Of a stretch of DNA of 64,000 bases, positions 22,572-34,054 are shown one piece after another. Source of the DNA: Smallanthus sonchifolius. Its lineage: Eukaryota; Streptophyta; Magnoliopsida; Asterales; Asteraceae. The stretch covers positions 20,776,001 to 20,840,000 of the forward strand of contig CM042032.1 of the NCBI GenBank assembly GCA_023525975.1. Direction: 5' to 3'. Every line of letters starts with the position of its first letter. Within the stretch, counting starts at the first letter, position 1. The position numbers were made by a program, and so were the translations under genes. The notes under the pieces are model-generated. The model searched no databases. It was not told the DNA's origin and saw only the letters and a list, made by a program, of their open reading frames with translations.

Positions 22572-23562
22572 CACCTGCATAAAATTCATGATTAGACATT
22601 TGCAATTTTCATATAAAAAAAATAAATCACAACATTTGAAAAATGCTAAATCCTGCCAGTACTGACCCTGAGGCGAACTTAATAAGTTCGCTTAGAGTTA
22701 CATAAGGCGAACTTATTAAGTTCGCCGGAGCAAGTTTGCTCAAACCTTCAAATCAACTAAGAAATTCAAACTTCACCAAAATGAAGTAATAAGCTGGAAT
22801 CAAGGTCAATACTCAATCACCAATACACAACGAGTATTAAGGATCAATCAATTTCAGTTAAAACCACCAAAACAATATCAAACCCCCTTGAACATTGACC
22901 GACAAACCCTCGATGAAAAAGAACATTGATTCTGAAGGAATCCATGGATGGAATGATGTGATTCTACCTTGGTTTGAATCGCAAATCAATTTGAAATATA
23001 TCTCAGGAACAAACTTTTCAATTTTACTCACAACGAAGTGAAATCAATCAAGTTCGCTAAAAACCAGTTAAAATACCTCAACAAGTTCGCTAGAAGAAAA
23101 ACTTAGGTGAATGAGGACAAGTTCGCTAATTCCTTTATATACCCATCCGAATAAGTTCGCCACCCCAGGCGAACTTAACTAACGAACTTACCACAAGTTC
23201 GCTTAAACCCACACTTAGTCAAAAATTTTAAATTCTTCACTTGTTCAACTGAAAACTCTCGATCCAATCAACCTTCTAGCTGTTCAACAACTTAATCCCA
23301 GAAAGTAAGAATTTTTCAAGGAAGATAGAAATAAAATCCTTTTGTATTTTAAAAAAATGAAGTAAAGCAGTAAAACAATAAAAGCAAATCTTTTTGGTTT
23401 TTATCTGTACATCCTGAATCATATGTTTTTGGTTGAACACTGCGAGTAAGAAGATCATATCAGTATCTATGATGAAACACACTCACATTTCAGATATAAA
23501 TCCCTAGCAGATCTAAGGATGACCTATGGTAATCTGTGTACATACAATCTCAACAATGAAAT
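22572..23562 (-). other. Copia-4 pol-aORF spacer with AAGTTCGC palindromes
   Basis: No ORF. From 22671 to 23207 it carries about nine copies or halves of the GCGAACTTAATAAGTTCGC motif, the same one that marks the Copia-2 LTR, so Copia-4 and Copia-2 belong to one family. The right part (about 23390-23560) aligns by eye to the Copia-2 spacer near 54170-54330. That shows the spacer is contiguous up to the Copia-3 LTR at 23563. Confidence 0.7.
22575..22595 (-). promoter_or_regulatory. Candidate 3' splice site upstream of the Copia-4 aORF
   Basis: On the minus strand, CTAAT (22591-22595) is followed 14 nt later by TTTTATGCAG|GTG, then the aORF ATG. Branch point, spacing and CAG acceptor fit plant introns. 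Copia-2 has the equivalent at the same place. Confidence 0.5.
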
Positions 23563-24278
23563 TGTTGGATCGATGTTTACAAGATGATTCTATTCTTAGT
23601 TGAGATTGGCGGAAACAATAACGACTAATCAATGTAAACAAGAAAACAAGGATAATACTGATAAATGCAAAGTGTATTAATCTTCAATATTTACAAGTTT
23701 ACAGAGAAAACTCTAAGGAAGCACACCTTGTAAAATGAAAAGATACAATACATATAAAGGAACTTAGAATCAAGACAGACCCTTGATTCTAAGGATCAGA
23801 TCAAACACAAGCCGTTGATCTTTAACAGTTACAAGTTACATTGCTATTGGTAGATAACTTACAGACAAGTAGCTAAAAGATAATTGTAGTGAAAAGACTT
23901 CTGCATTGAAAAGACTTCTGATCATTGCAGGACAGATCATAATAGGAGCATTGTCTTTTGTTCTCTACACCAATAACATTCCTTCTGCTGATAGGTGTGT
24001 CAGTGTTGCAGCAAAAGGTGTCAGTAGTAAAGTCAAAGCTGCTGATGATTTGCCTATCAGCAGCATCAAATGTTTGATGCTGCTGAGAAGCCTATCAGCA
24101 GTAACTTTGGACTTTAGCAGATAAGGCTATCCATAGGAAACTTGTTCATCAGTAGGAGAACACAACTATCTGCAGCACTTAGCCTTATCTACAGCAACTT
24201 GTAAATCAGCAGCAAAATTGTGGAGTCCGTAGCAATCTTACATAGAGAATTTTGTAGCCATCATTCTTTATCTCTACA
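23563..24278 (-). repeat. 3' LTR of Copia-3 (716 bp)
   Basis: Bounded by TG at 23563 (TGTTGGATCG) and CTACA at 24278, next to a PPT. ATTGGCGGAAACAAT (23605-23619) and TTAGAATCAAGACAGACCC are shared with the solo LTR at 60762-61500. The rest of Copia-3 lies to the right, interrupted by G4 and G3. The flank GAAAT (23558-23562) would be one target-site copy. Confidence 0.85.
24045..24235 (-). repeat. CAGCAG-type palindromes in the Copia-3 LTR
   Basis: Repeated CAGCAGC / GCTGCTG words form hairpins. The best is CAGCAGCATCAAA (24058-24070) with its exact complement at 24073-24085 around a 2-nt centre. They lie upstream, in the minus direction, of a TTTATATG TATA-like box near 23750. Confidence 0.65.
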
Positions 24279-24290
24279 AACTCCCCCTAG
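24279..24290 (-). other. Polypurine tract of Copia-3
   Basis: The minus strand reads CTAGGGGGAGTT directly against the LTR. It fixes the LTR edge and the orientation. Confidence 0.8.
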
Positions 24291-24311
24291 ACTGATGCTA
24301 CCAAAACTCTC

Positions 24312-25280
24312 TTATTGCCTTTGTTGCTGAAGCTTTTGCATGTGAGCAACAATCCTTGCTGTCTCATAGCCTTTTGGGTCCATGCTTGGATTTTTAAGAG
24401 GAAGTTCAGATAGAGTCTTGATGTCCTTGCTTGGCATGCTGAAGATGGTCTTGCTTGAACATATCATCTTCTGACCTCTCACATCTATCAAAGTGTACTC
24501 ATCTTGAGCAGTATTGTAGAACCAACTGACAAATGGATAGTGGGATTGAAGATGTTTAACATCAATAACCACATCTTTGTTGGGGTTGAAGTGATGCTTG
24601 ATTACCAACAACAGATGTCTTCAAGTATCATTTTTAGGCTCATGAGATTCACCCAGCTCCATCATTCTCTAAAGATCAGAATCTGGAAGCTGCATCACCT
24701 CATTAACCGATCTGTAGATTGATCTTTTCAACTCTGCCCTTCCCCTGAAAAATTTAAACAATTGGTCTTGATTGTTGTAGAACCATACTACAATTTCTCT
24801 TGAATCTTCTGGTGTGGTAGTAGGTTTGGTTTTCTTCTTGGGAGGTTGTTGTTGAGGAGGAGCTGGGTGATAGGATTTGGACTCTTTGGGAGGAGAGGAA
24901 AGAGAGTGGAAGGTTGTTGGACAGAGGAAGGAGTGGATGAGAGAGTAGTCTTGGGTTTCTTTTGTTTTCTTTCATCAGTTTAAGTGTTTACCCTTCTTTT
25001 TGAGCCTGTCTTCCTCTTCCTTCTTAACTTTGACATACAAGGCTTGCAGGTTCATGAAGCTCATAGGACCCAGCCTCTTTCTACTTTCTCCTCTAGCCTT
25101 TAGGAAATCCATCATGACCTTCCTTTCTTCATGGGATCTGACATTGAATGCAATGGTCTTCCTAGATTTCTTTTTGGCTTTTTCTTCTTCTTCAGCCCTT
25201 TTCTTATTTGCCAGTTGACCTTGCTGTCCCATGAAAGCTCTGTATATTTCTTTATTTGATAATTTCTCAAGGTAGTCTGC
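24312..25280 (-). pseudogene. Copia-3 accessory ORF, C-terminal part
   Basis: Minus strand, cut by G4 at 25281. It begins DYLEKLSNKEIYRAFMGQQG, then a Lys/Glu-rich segment, a Pro/Ser-rich linker (after a frameshift near 24975), a WFYNNQDQLFKF module near 24770, and a second module with FVSWFYNTAQDEYTLIDVRG near 24500. It ends KLQQQRQ at a TAA (24312-24314). In-frame stops lie between the modules. The modules align with the SWFYDGESKLFVIKR block of Copia-2, but the spacing differs, so this is a distinct subfamily. Function unknown; the coding ends about 20 bases before the PPT. Confidence 0.7.
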
Positions 25281-26187
25281 TGTCACACCCCGGCCGACGG
25301 CGGATTAAACGCTGGGGCTGACGCTGTTGTTCATAAGCACATGATCATCTATTAAATATGATAGTATTTATTATTCAAATTAAAAGCATCCGTTACATAG
25401 GAAAATGAAACGTTCAAAATATAAATTAAATTAAACTAGGTCCAAGTCCTAGGTGAGCAAGTAGTCCTCAAACAGGTGCACCTGAAACATGTAAGTAACT
25501 GTCAACTACAAGTAGTTGGTGAGATACATAGGTTTTGACACCAAAAGAGTTAGTATAGATTACAATTCAATATATTCAAAGCATGTCTAAAGCATTTATG
25601 TGAAAACATACAAGGTTCCAAGCGTACAATTCAAGCCTGATAATAGAAAACTAGATACGCAATCCCACTGATTGCCATTTTTAAAAAAGGGAGCAAGCGG
25701 ATACTCCAAGTTATAGTTGATACCCAACAAAACCCGCCAAGGTCTTGTGGTAAGTTATAGGTTCAGTTTCCCATATAAATGATCATGTTAGGTACTACCT
25801 TAGGCTTGGGCTGCAAGTTAATGAATGTACTGGCATGAAAAACATGCAATGGTCACCAAGTAGTTCAAATATAAAGCATAAAGATCAAGCACAAGAACAT
25901 AGATATTGAATTTGGTTAAATAGATAAAGTTGACGACATGTTTCACCCCAAAAGTAAAAACAGTAAAAAGGGCTATGTAAACTCACCTGTAGTGAGTTAG
26001 CAAGTTGTATGGTTTGTAAGTGATAGATAAGCTTTGTGAGGATTCCTCACAATCAACCTACACAGTTAATTATATTAAAGTACGTCTAATGTAAATGAAA
26101 GTAAAGAATTCTAAGTTTATTTGAGTTTCTAGGGATTCTTGATATTTGGGGTTGGATATGGAATTTGTACAAGATTGTAGGGATACG

Positions 26188-26218
<31 letters not shown>

Positions 26219-27603
26219 TGTGGATTAGAAATTATTTAAATAATGGTTTTATGTAAATAAATAATTATTAACTTACTTACTCGATTTCTTTTACTTAAAT
26301 AAATAAAAGAGATATTAACTAAATGTTAATATAAGTAGACTTAAATAACTAAATGAATTTGTATAACTATTTATCTAAAAATAATTATTTAAGTAATTTT
26401 ATAACTTCTAATTGTTTTAAATAATTATTCTTTACAAAAAATAATTATACATATGTTTTGAGAGAATGATTAATAATGTTTAAATAGTTATTTAAAATTG
26501 GTTTTATAAACAACACTATTTTAAAATCAGCATAATTAGCCTTGTTTAAATAAATCATCTCTATATTGTTTATTTAGGAATTATAACATTTATTATATGT
26601 TTGTAATAGGTTAAAATGGTTAAAACATCATTTCATATTTTCTGTTTTTATAAAAGTTTTATGAATACTTTTTATAAGATTTATAAAAAACTATTTCAGA
26701 TTTTAAAAACATTAATCTATGTGTTGAGACTGAGGAGGGAGTCTTGAGCTAAAAAAGAAAAAAAAGAAAAACGGTCACTACAGGTCTCGAACCCGTGACC
26801 TTCGATAGAGGGGAGTAAGCCTTAACTAGCAGATCTGGGCAATGTGCCCTGTCATGAACCAGATCGCATTTCTTTTAAACAACTAGACCCGCAAGTCTTC
26901 TTCCCCACATACCCAAATCAAAAACCCTAGCCCCAAATAAAAAACGATCAAGCTTAGATCTGTATTCAACATGTTGGGGCTTTGGATCATGTTGTAAAAA
27001 CGAGTAGATCGATAGTTAGAATACCTTGAATGATTACGAGAAGAAGGAGAACGACCACGAGGCCGAAGTCGGCGATCTTCGAGCTCGCCGGAGTTCTGGA
27101 GAGGGAATGAGACGAATACAGAAGTGTACGCGGTTTTTGGCGATTGTAATGAAGGTGTGGGTTCGGTTTTATAGCCTAATTTCACGTTTAATGTCCGAAT
27201 TGAAGTCGTGATTGGTTAAGGACGGTTACGAGTCGTTTGGACTCACTTTCATTGATTTTTGTAGTAATAGGCTTGTTATGAATGATTAGAACGGCCGTCT
27301 GTTGGATTATTCCCGATTGAATGGAGTTAATACGTGAATATAATCTATTTTGGCTACCAAATTGACGTCTGTTGACTCTTGAAAGTCAAGGTAAGGAGAT
27401 TTGTTTTGGTTGACTTTCTTCTTGGTTAAAATTGAATAACGGGGAGGGATGAACCGAATTTACAACTTGGTCCCTGTTGTTTCATGGCCTTAACCTTTCA
27501 TGCTTATACTTTAAAAATAAATAACATCATTTTATAAACTTTAATTTTTATTTATAGAATTTATTTGAAATTTAGTTTTATAAGTTTATACATATACATA
27601 TAC

Positions 27604-27640
<37 letters not shown>

Positions 27641-27927
27641 CTTAGTAATTAACGTAATATATATTGTAAAAAAAATATATATTTATGGGTTTATAAATAA
27701 CCTAGAATATATATATTTATCACATAGAATAATAACAATTATATAAATCCTTATATAAGTATTTATTACCCTTGAATTTGAAATAATTGTTCCCCCTATA
27801 TGTATGTATACGCACTCATGAATTGTAGTGGATAAATAAGATTATTTCATAAATGCAATTCATAAACTAAAGAAATTACAATAGCTGGAAAATATAAAAT
27901 ATAGGCCGGAAATTCTTAGCGATTACA
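25281..27927 (-). repeat. 3' LTR of G4 (2647 bp)
   Basis: Left edge TGTCACACCCCGG, right edge GATTACA. Contains TA microsatellites near 26190-26215 and 27612-27637, and an AT-rich middle. GTTTCAG|GTGCACC on the minus strand (about 25480) and CATTCAAG|GTATTC (about 27020) look like acceptor and donor of a leader intron. The PPT is CTACGGGAGAC (27928-27938). Short open stretches such as 26883-27185 are UTR-like, not genes. Confidence 0.9.
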
Positions 27928-27964
27928 GTCTCCCGTAGTTTAGAAAATTTCGTCCCGAAATTGC

Positions 27965-30900
27965 TTAAGAAGAGGGTCCTGGAAATAAATGTGGGTATTT
28001 GGTTTTCATTTGATCCTCACGTTCCCAAGTGAACTCTGGGCCACGTTTGGATTCCCATCGAGCCTTAACAATTGGAATGCGACTTCGCTTGAGTTGCTTA
28101 ACTTCTCGGTCCATGATCTCCACGGGCTTCTCCACGAAGTGCATTGTTTCGTCAATGTGAACCTCGTCAAGTGGTTTGTGGAGATTTTCGTCAGCTAAGA
28201 ATTTCTTTAGGTTCGAGACATGAAATGTCGGATGAACGTTGCTGAGTCCTTCATGTAGATCCAACTTGTAGGCTACCTTCCCAATCCGCTCAAGGATTTT
28301 AAACGGACCTACAAATCTTGGAGCAAGTTTCCCTTTCTTTCCAAAACGAACTACGCCTTTCCAAGGGGATACTTTGAGAAGAACCAGATCGCCAACTTGA
28401 AATTCTAAGGGTTTTCGACGTTTGTCGGCATAGCTCTTTTGCCGACTCCTTGCTACCAGAAGGTTGTCTCGGATTAACATTATCTTGTTGGAAGTCTCTT
28501 GAATAAGTTCGGGACCAGTGATTTGTGTTTCACCGATTTCAGTCCAACAGATAGGAGAGCGGCACTTCCGACCATAAAGTGCTTCAAAAGGAGCCATGTT
28601 AATGCTCGTATGATAACTATTGTTGACGAGAACTCAACTAGGGGTAGATGTAAATCCCAATTCCCCTTGAAGTCAATGACACAGGCTCTAAGCATATCTT
28701 CGAGGGTTTGAATCGTTCTCTCAAATTGACCATCAGTTTGTGGGTGATAAGCAGTACTAAGATTTAGTTGAGTGCCCAAAGCTGATTGCAGCGATTGCCA
28801 GAAGCGAGAGGTGAATCGTCCATCATGATCAGAAATAATGTTGAGAGGTACACCGTGACGACTAACAATCTCATCAATATAGATTCGAGCTAGTTTCTCA
28901 ACTCGATAGTCCTCACGTATGGGTATGAAATGAGCTGATTTTGTCAAACGATCGATGATTACCCAAATGCTATCATGACCACGAGATGTGTGTGGGAGTT
29001 TGGTTATAAAGTCCATGGCAATACACTCCCATTTCCATACGGGAATCTCGGGTTATACAAGTAAACCAGATGGGCGCTGGTGCTCGGCTTTAACCTTCAA
29101 ACAAGTAAGGCATTTGGACACATAGAGGGCAATGTCCTTCTTCATACCAGGCCACCAGTATTGGGTATGGAGATCCATGTACATTTTGTCTGCACCGGGA
29201 TGCACAGAATCGCGAGTCTTGTGAGCCTCGTTCATGATTTGTCACGGTCCGGAATCCAAATACGATTTAGAAAGTAAAGTAATCCATTGGGTTTGGTTTC
29301 AAGTTGGAGATCAGCACCACATGACATTTCATGGTACATGTTTCCTTCAGCGACAGAAAGATGTTGTGCCTCTAGGATGCGAGTTTGAATATCATTTTGG
29401 ATTCAAATGTTGTGGATCTTGATAGGTTCCTTACGGCTAAGAGCATCGGCCACGACATTCGCCTTACCCGGATGATAACGAATATTGCAGTCGTAGTCGT
29501 TTAGGAGTTCAACCCAACGCCTTTGCCTCGTGTTGAGTTCTTTTTGATTGAAAATGTGCTGGAGACTCTTATGATCAGTGTAAACCTCACATTTGGTACC
29601 ATATAGGTAATGTCTCCAAATTTTAAGAGCAAATACGACCGCACCCAACTCAAGATCGTGCGTCGTATAATTCTTCTCATGGATTTTGAGTTGTCGGGAC
29701 GCATAAGCAATCACTTTGCCTCGCTGCATTAGTACACAACCAAGGCCTAAGTGGGAAGCGTCACAGTAAATGACAAAGTCTTCGGTTCCATCAGGAAGAG
29801 TTAGGATAGGAGCCTCACACAGTTTCTGTTTTAGGGTTTGAAAGAATTCCTCTTGTTTTGGTCCCCACTCATAGGGTTTGTCCTTGTGAGTTAAGGCTGT
29901 GAGAGGTACCTTGATCTTTGAAAAGTTTGCTATGAAGCGACGATAATAGCCCGCTAAACCTAAAAATGAGCGGACTTCGGTAGGGGTCTTTGGAGCTTGC
30001 CAGTTCTTCACCGCCTCAATCTTAGCGGGATCCACGTGAATACCCTTCTCGTTGACTATGTGTCCCAAGAATTGGACTTCCTTTAGCCAAAATTCACATT
30101 TGGAGAACTTAGCGTATAATTGCTCCTTCTTCAATAGGTCAAAAACCAAACACAAGTGTTCTTCATGTTCTGCTTTTGATTTTGAATAGATGAGAATGTC
30201 GTCAATGAAGTCGATTACAAACTTGTCCAAGTACGGTTTACACACGCGGTTCATAAGATCCATGAATACCGCGGGTGCATTGGTTAGTCCGAAGGGCATA
30301 ACCATGAACTCGTAATGGCCATATCTAGTACGAAAGGTTGTTTTGGGGATATCGGATTCGAGGACTCACAACTGGTGATAACCAGAACGAAGATTGATTT
30401 TAGAGAAACAGGTAGAGCCTTGAAGTTGGTCAAATAAATCATCAATCCTCGGAAGTGGATAACGGTTCTTCACGGTAAGCTTGTTAAGTTCCCGATAGTC
30501 GATGCACATCCGAAAAGAACCATCCTTCTTCTTGACGAATAGAACAGGTGCTCCCCAAGGGGAAACGCTAGGACGAATGAATCCTTTGTTAGAAAGTTCT
30601 CGAAGTTGACTTGAAAGTTCTTGCATCTCTGATGGTGCAAGACGATAAGGTGACTTGGCCACGGGGTTTGCTCCTGGCACTAAGTCAATGCGGAATTCGA
30701 CTTGACGTATAGGAGGAAGACCGGGTAAATCTTCGGGAAAAACTTCAGGAAAGTCTTTGATTACAGGAATGTCTTGAAGATCCTTATCCTTGACTTTTCG
30801 TTCCACAATATGGGCCAAGAATGCCACACATTTCTTTCGTAAATACTTCTGTGCGGTAGTGCAAGACATAAGCTTGAGTCCTTTTGACGGCTTCTCACCA

Positions 30901-32498
30901 TAGACGTTCAAAATGTCACCCGAGTCAAGAGGGATACGGATGTACTTGTCAAAACAGACAACTTCAGCATGGTGCTTGGTCAGCCAGTCCATGCCTACTA
31001 TGATGTCGAAACCTCCGAGAGCCATGGGAATAAGATTGATTGAAAAGTCATGATCGCTCAAGGTTAAGGTACAATCTCTAATAATGGTGTCACATGAAAC
31101 AGAATAACCATCCGCTACTAAAATATCAAAGGGTTTGTCTAGCTTAGCTCGACTCATAGCAAGTTGTGGTTCAAATTCAAAGGACACAAAACTCCTATCG
31201 GAACCAGTATCAAACAGGATAGAAGCATATTGGTGATTAATTGGGTACGTACCGTTCACCACCTCGTTGTTAACTGGAGCCTCGTTGGCATTGATGTTAA
31301 AGGCACGTCCACGAGCAACAGGGTGTGCATTCCCCTGATTCACATTCCCTCGGTTCATATTCCCTTGGTTTATGTTTCCCTGAACCATGTTGCCTTGGTT
31401 AAGATTTTCTTGGTTCACAATGACTAGCCTAGGGCAACGGTTCCTGAAGTGATTAGGGTCACCACACTCGTAACAAGCACGACCCTGGGTAATAGCAGCA
31501 GGAACAGGAATAGGAGCAGCGGGTTGGTAGACTTGATAAGTTAGTGGAATACGACAGGTGTTAGCCCAATGTCCATAACGTCCACAAGTAGTGCACAGAC
31601 GACATTGTGCGTGAGCAGGGTGGTGGAGTTTGCAGGTATTACAAAGTGGCGAAGTTCCTGCATATTGTTTCTTAGTGGGGTTGAAGGCAGTATGGGCTAC
31701 TTGGGCTAAAGGAGTAGCGGGTGTGATAATGGCAAAATTTTTGCCCTACCTTTTCCTGTTATTGAAGGAAGACTCAAACTTGGTCTACTTGAGGGGTTCA
31801 GTGGTGGCTTTCTCAAAAGTCTTCTTGGCACCCTTTTTAGATAGAGTCCCTGCCTTAACATGGTTGTCTGACAGGGTTGCTGCAAGACGGATGGCTTCCT
31901 CGAGAGTGGCTGGGTTACTACCCAAAACAGTGTCCTGAATCTGCATGGGTAGACCATTGATGTACTTCTCAATGGCTCGTGAGAGAGGAGTGACCATATG
32001 GGGCACTAGTAGGCTAAGCTCATGAAAGCGAGTGGTGTAGGCAAGGCTTTCACCATTGTCTTGTTTGAGATCCCAGAATTCAGCTTCTAGTTTCTTGACC
32101 TCATTACGGGGGAAAAACTCATCGGTCATGAGTGCTTTCACATCGGCCCAAGGTAAGGCTAGTGCAACCTCTATCCCACGGTTACGCTTTTCTCCATTCC
32201 ACCATGTTAGTGCCCTCTTCTGGAAGACACTAGTAGCATAATGAACCTTCAGGTTCTCAGGACAGTCAGCATTGATGAAAGTTCCCTAAATGCTTTCAAA
32301 CCATTGGAGGAGTCCAGTGGCTCCTTCGTTCCTGTAGAACTTGGTGGGGTTGCAGGAGTTGAAGTGTTTGAATGTACACGTGGGATTCCTTGGTGCAGCA
32401 TTCTGGTTCAGTTGATTGACCATAGTTGGTAGGATCGTAGCCATTTGCTGGATGATCCTATCGGTGAGGTTGTTCCTACGCTCATGACGGGGAGGCAT
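27965..32498 (-). pseudogene. G4 gag-pol, broken
   Basis: Starts MPPRHERRNNL at 32498 and runs without the Gly-rich N-terminus or intron of G1/G2. Knuckles CRLCTTCGRYGHWANTC and CYECGDPNHFRNRC lie between about 31440 and 31630, then an Asn-Gln-Gly repeat, protease FDTGSD, RT with FIDD, and RNase H ending VADALSRKE. After that come integrase HHCC (HKTRDSVHPG, CLTC), acidic residues in DFITKLP and SDHDGRF, GQFERTIQTLE, and a C-terminal GPEFTWEREDQMKTKYP chromodomain-like tail. In-frame stops: 32286-32288, 31785-31787, one more near 31755, 30366-30368, 29403-29405 and 29053-29055. Frameshifts occur near 29250 and 28600. Probably several stops arose by C-to-T change. Confidence 0.88.
31318..31418 (-). 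repeat. Asn-Gln-Gly-Asn repeat in G4 gag
   Basis: A 15-bp DNA unit encodes about six copies of a five-residue NQGN-x motif between the second zinc knuckle and the protease. G1 and G2 lack it. It looks like a recently expanded linker. Confidence 0.8.
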
Positions 32499-33104
32499 TC
32501 TACAAACGGGTGAATAAAAAGTTCATAAGATGTGAATCATGTATAAGAGTTTGCAATTTAATCATGAGATGTTAGGTGAAACATAGATGGTACCCTATTG
32601 GGCACATTGGCTTATCAAGGTATTTTAAGTCTTTCTAATGTTTGAGAAGTCATGCTTTAGCCTATAAGTGGACACTCATCCCAAGAATTCCTAGGAAAGC
32701 ATAACTGGTCCATCGGTTGATTTGGATTTATACGAAATGCTTTCCTAGACAGAACTCCTAGAATACAGGCATCCACCCTTCCGGATTGCACAAGTTCCCA
32801 TTCATTAGTTAGAACTTACATACCTTTGACGAGAGTTTCATTCGGATTAGACTATTAAGTCTAAGAGTAAGTTTCATGTAGTTCAAGTAGTTCAAAATAG
32901 TTTCATGTAGACTCTTGAATGTCGTAGTTCATGGAGTTGTATCAGGTAATCAAAAATAGATAGGTGTAGGTAAGTATGCATAGTAAAGATAGAGTGGAGT
33001 TCCTAACAAAAGACACGAGTTAAACTCAAGTTTTGGACTCCTAGGTTATAGTCTAGGTCATGTGTCTAATAACCTAATTCCCTATAACCATGGCTCTGAT
33101 ACCA
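32499..33104 (-). other. G4 leader and primer-binding site
   Basis: PBS TGGTATCAGAGCC on the minus strand (33092-33104). The leader of about 590 bases has no ORF I trust. It carries an imperfect repeat with CCTAGGAAAGCAT and TTTCCTAGACAG (around 32690-32760). Confidence 0.7.
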
Positions 33105-33107
33105 ATC

Positions 33108-34016
33108 TGTCACACCCCGGTAAACGGCGGATTAAACGCCGGGGCTGACGCGGTTGTTCATAAGCACATGATCATCTATTAAATATGATAGTATTTATTA
33201 TTCAAATTAAAAGCATCCGTTACATAGGAAAATGAAACGTTCAAAATATAAATTATTATTAAACTAGGTCCAAGTCCTAGGTGAGCAAGTAGTCCTCAAA
33301 CAGGTGCACCTGAAACATGTAAGTAACTGTCAACTACAAGTAGTTGGTGAGATACATAGGTTTTGACACCAAAAGAGTTAGTATAGATTACAATTCAATA
33401 TATTCAAAGCATGTCTAAAGCATTTATGTGAAAACATACAAGGTTCCAAGCGTACAATTCAAGCCTGATAATAGAAAACTAGATACGCAATCCCACTGAT
33501 TGCCATTTTTAAAAAAAGGGAGCAAGCGGATACTCCAAGTTATAGTTGATACCTAACAAAACCCGCCAAGGTCTTGTGGTAAGTTATAGGTTCAGTTTCC
33601 CATATAAATGATCATGTTAGGTACTACCTTAGGCTTGGGCTGCAAGTTAATGAATGTACTGGCATGAAACACATGCAATGGTCACCAACTAGTTCAAATA
33701 TAAAGCATAAAGATCAAGCACAAGAACATAGATATTGAATTTGGTTAAATAGATAAAGTTGACGACATGTTTCACCCCAAAAGTAAAAACAGTAAAAAGG
33801 GGCTATGTAAACTCACCTGTAGTGAGTTAGCAAGTTGTATGGTTTGTAAGTGATAGATAAGCTTTGTTAGGATTCCTCACAATCAACCTACACAGTTAAT
33901 TATATTAAAGTACGTCTAATGGAAATGAAAGTAAAGAATTCTAAGTTTATTTGAGTTTCTAGGGATTCTTGATATTTGGGGTTGGATATGGAATTTGTAC
34001 AAGATTGTAGGGATAC

Positions 34017-34054
<38 letters not shown>

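Noticed and set aside
26883..27185. Possible small protein in the G4 LTR (about 100 codons)
   Set aside because: It lies in the UTR-like part of both LTRs. The second copy (34809-35027) is shorter, and I see no domain, so it is not treated as a gene.
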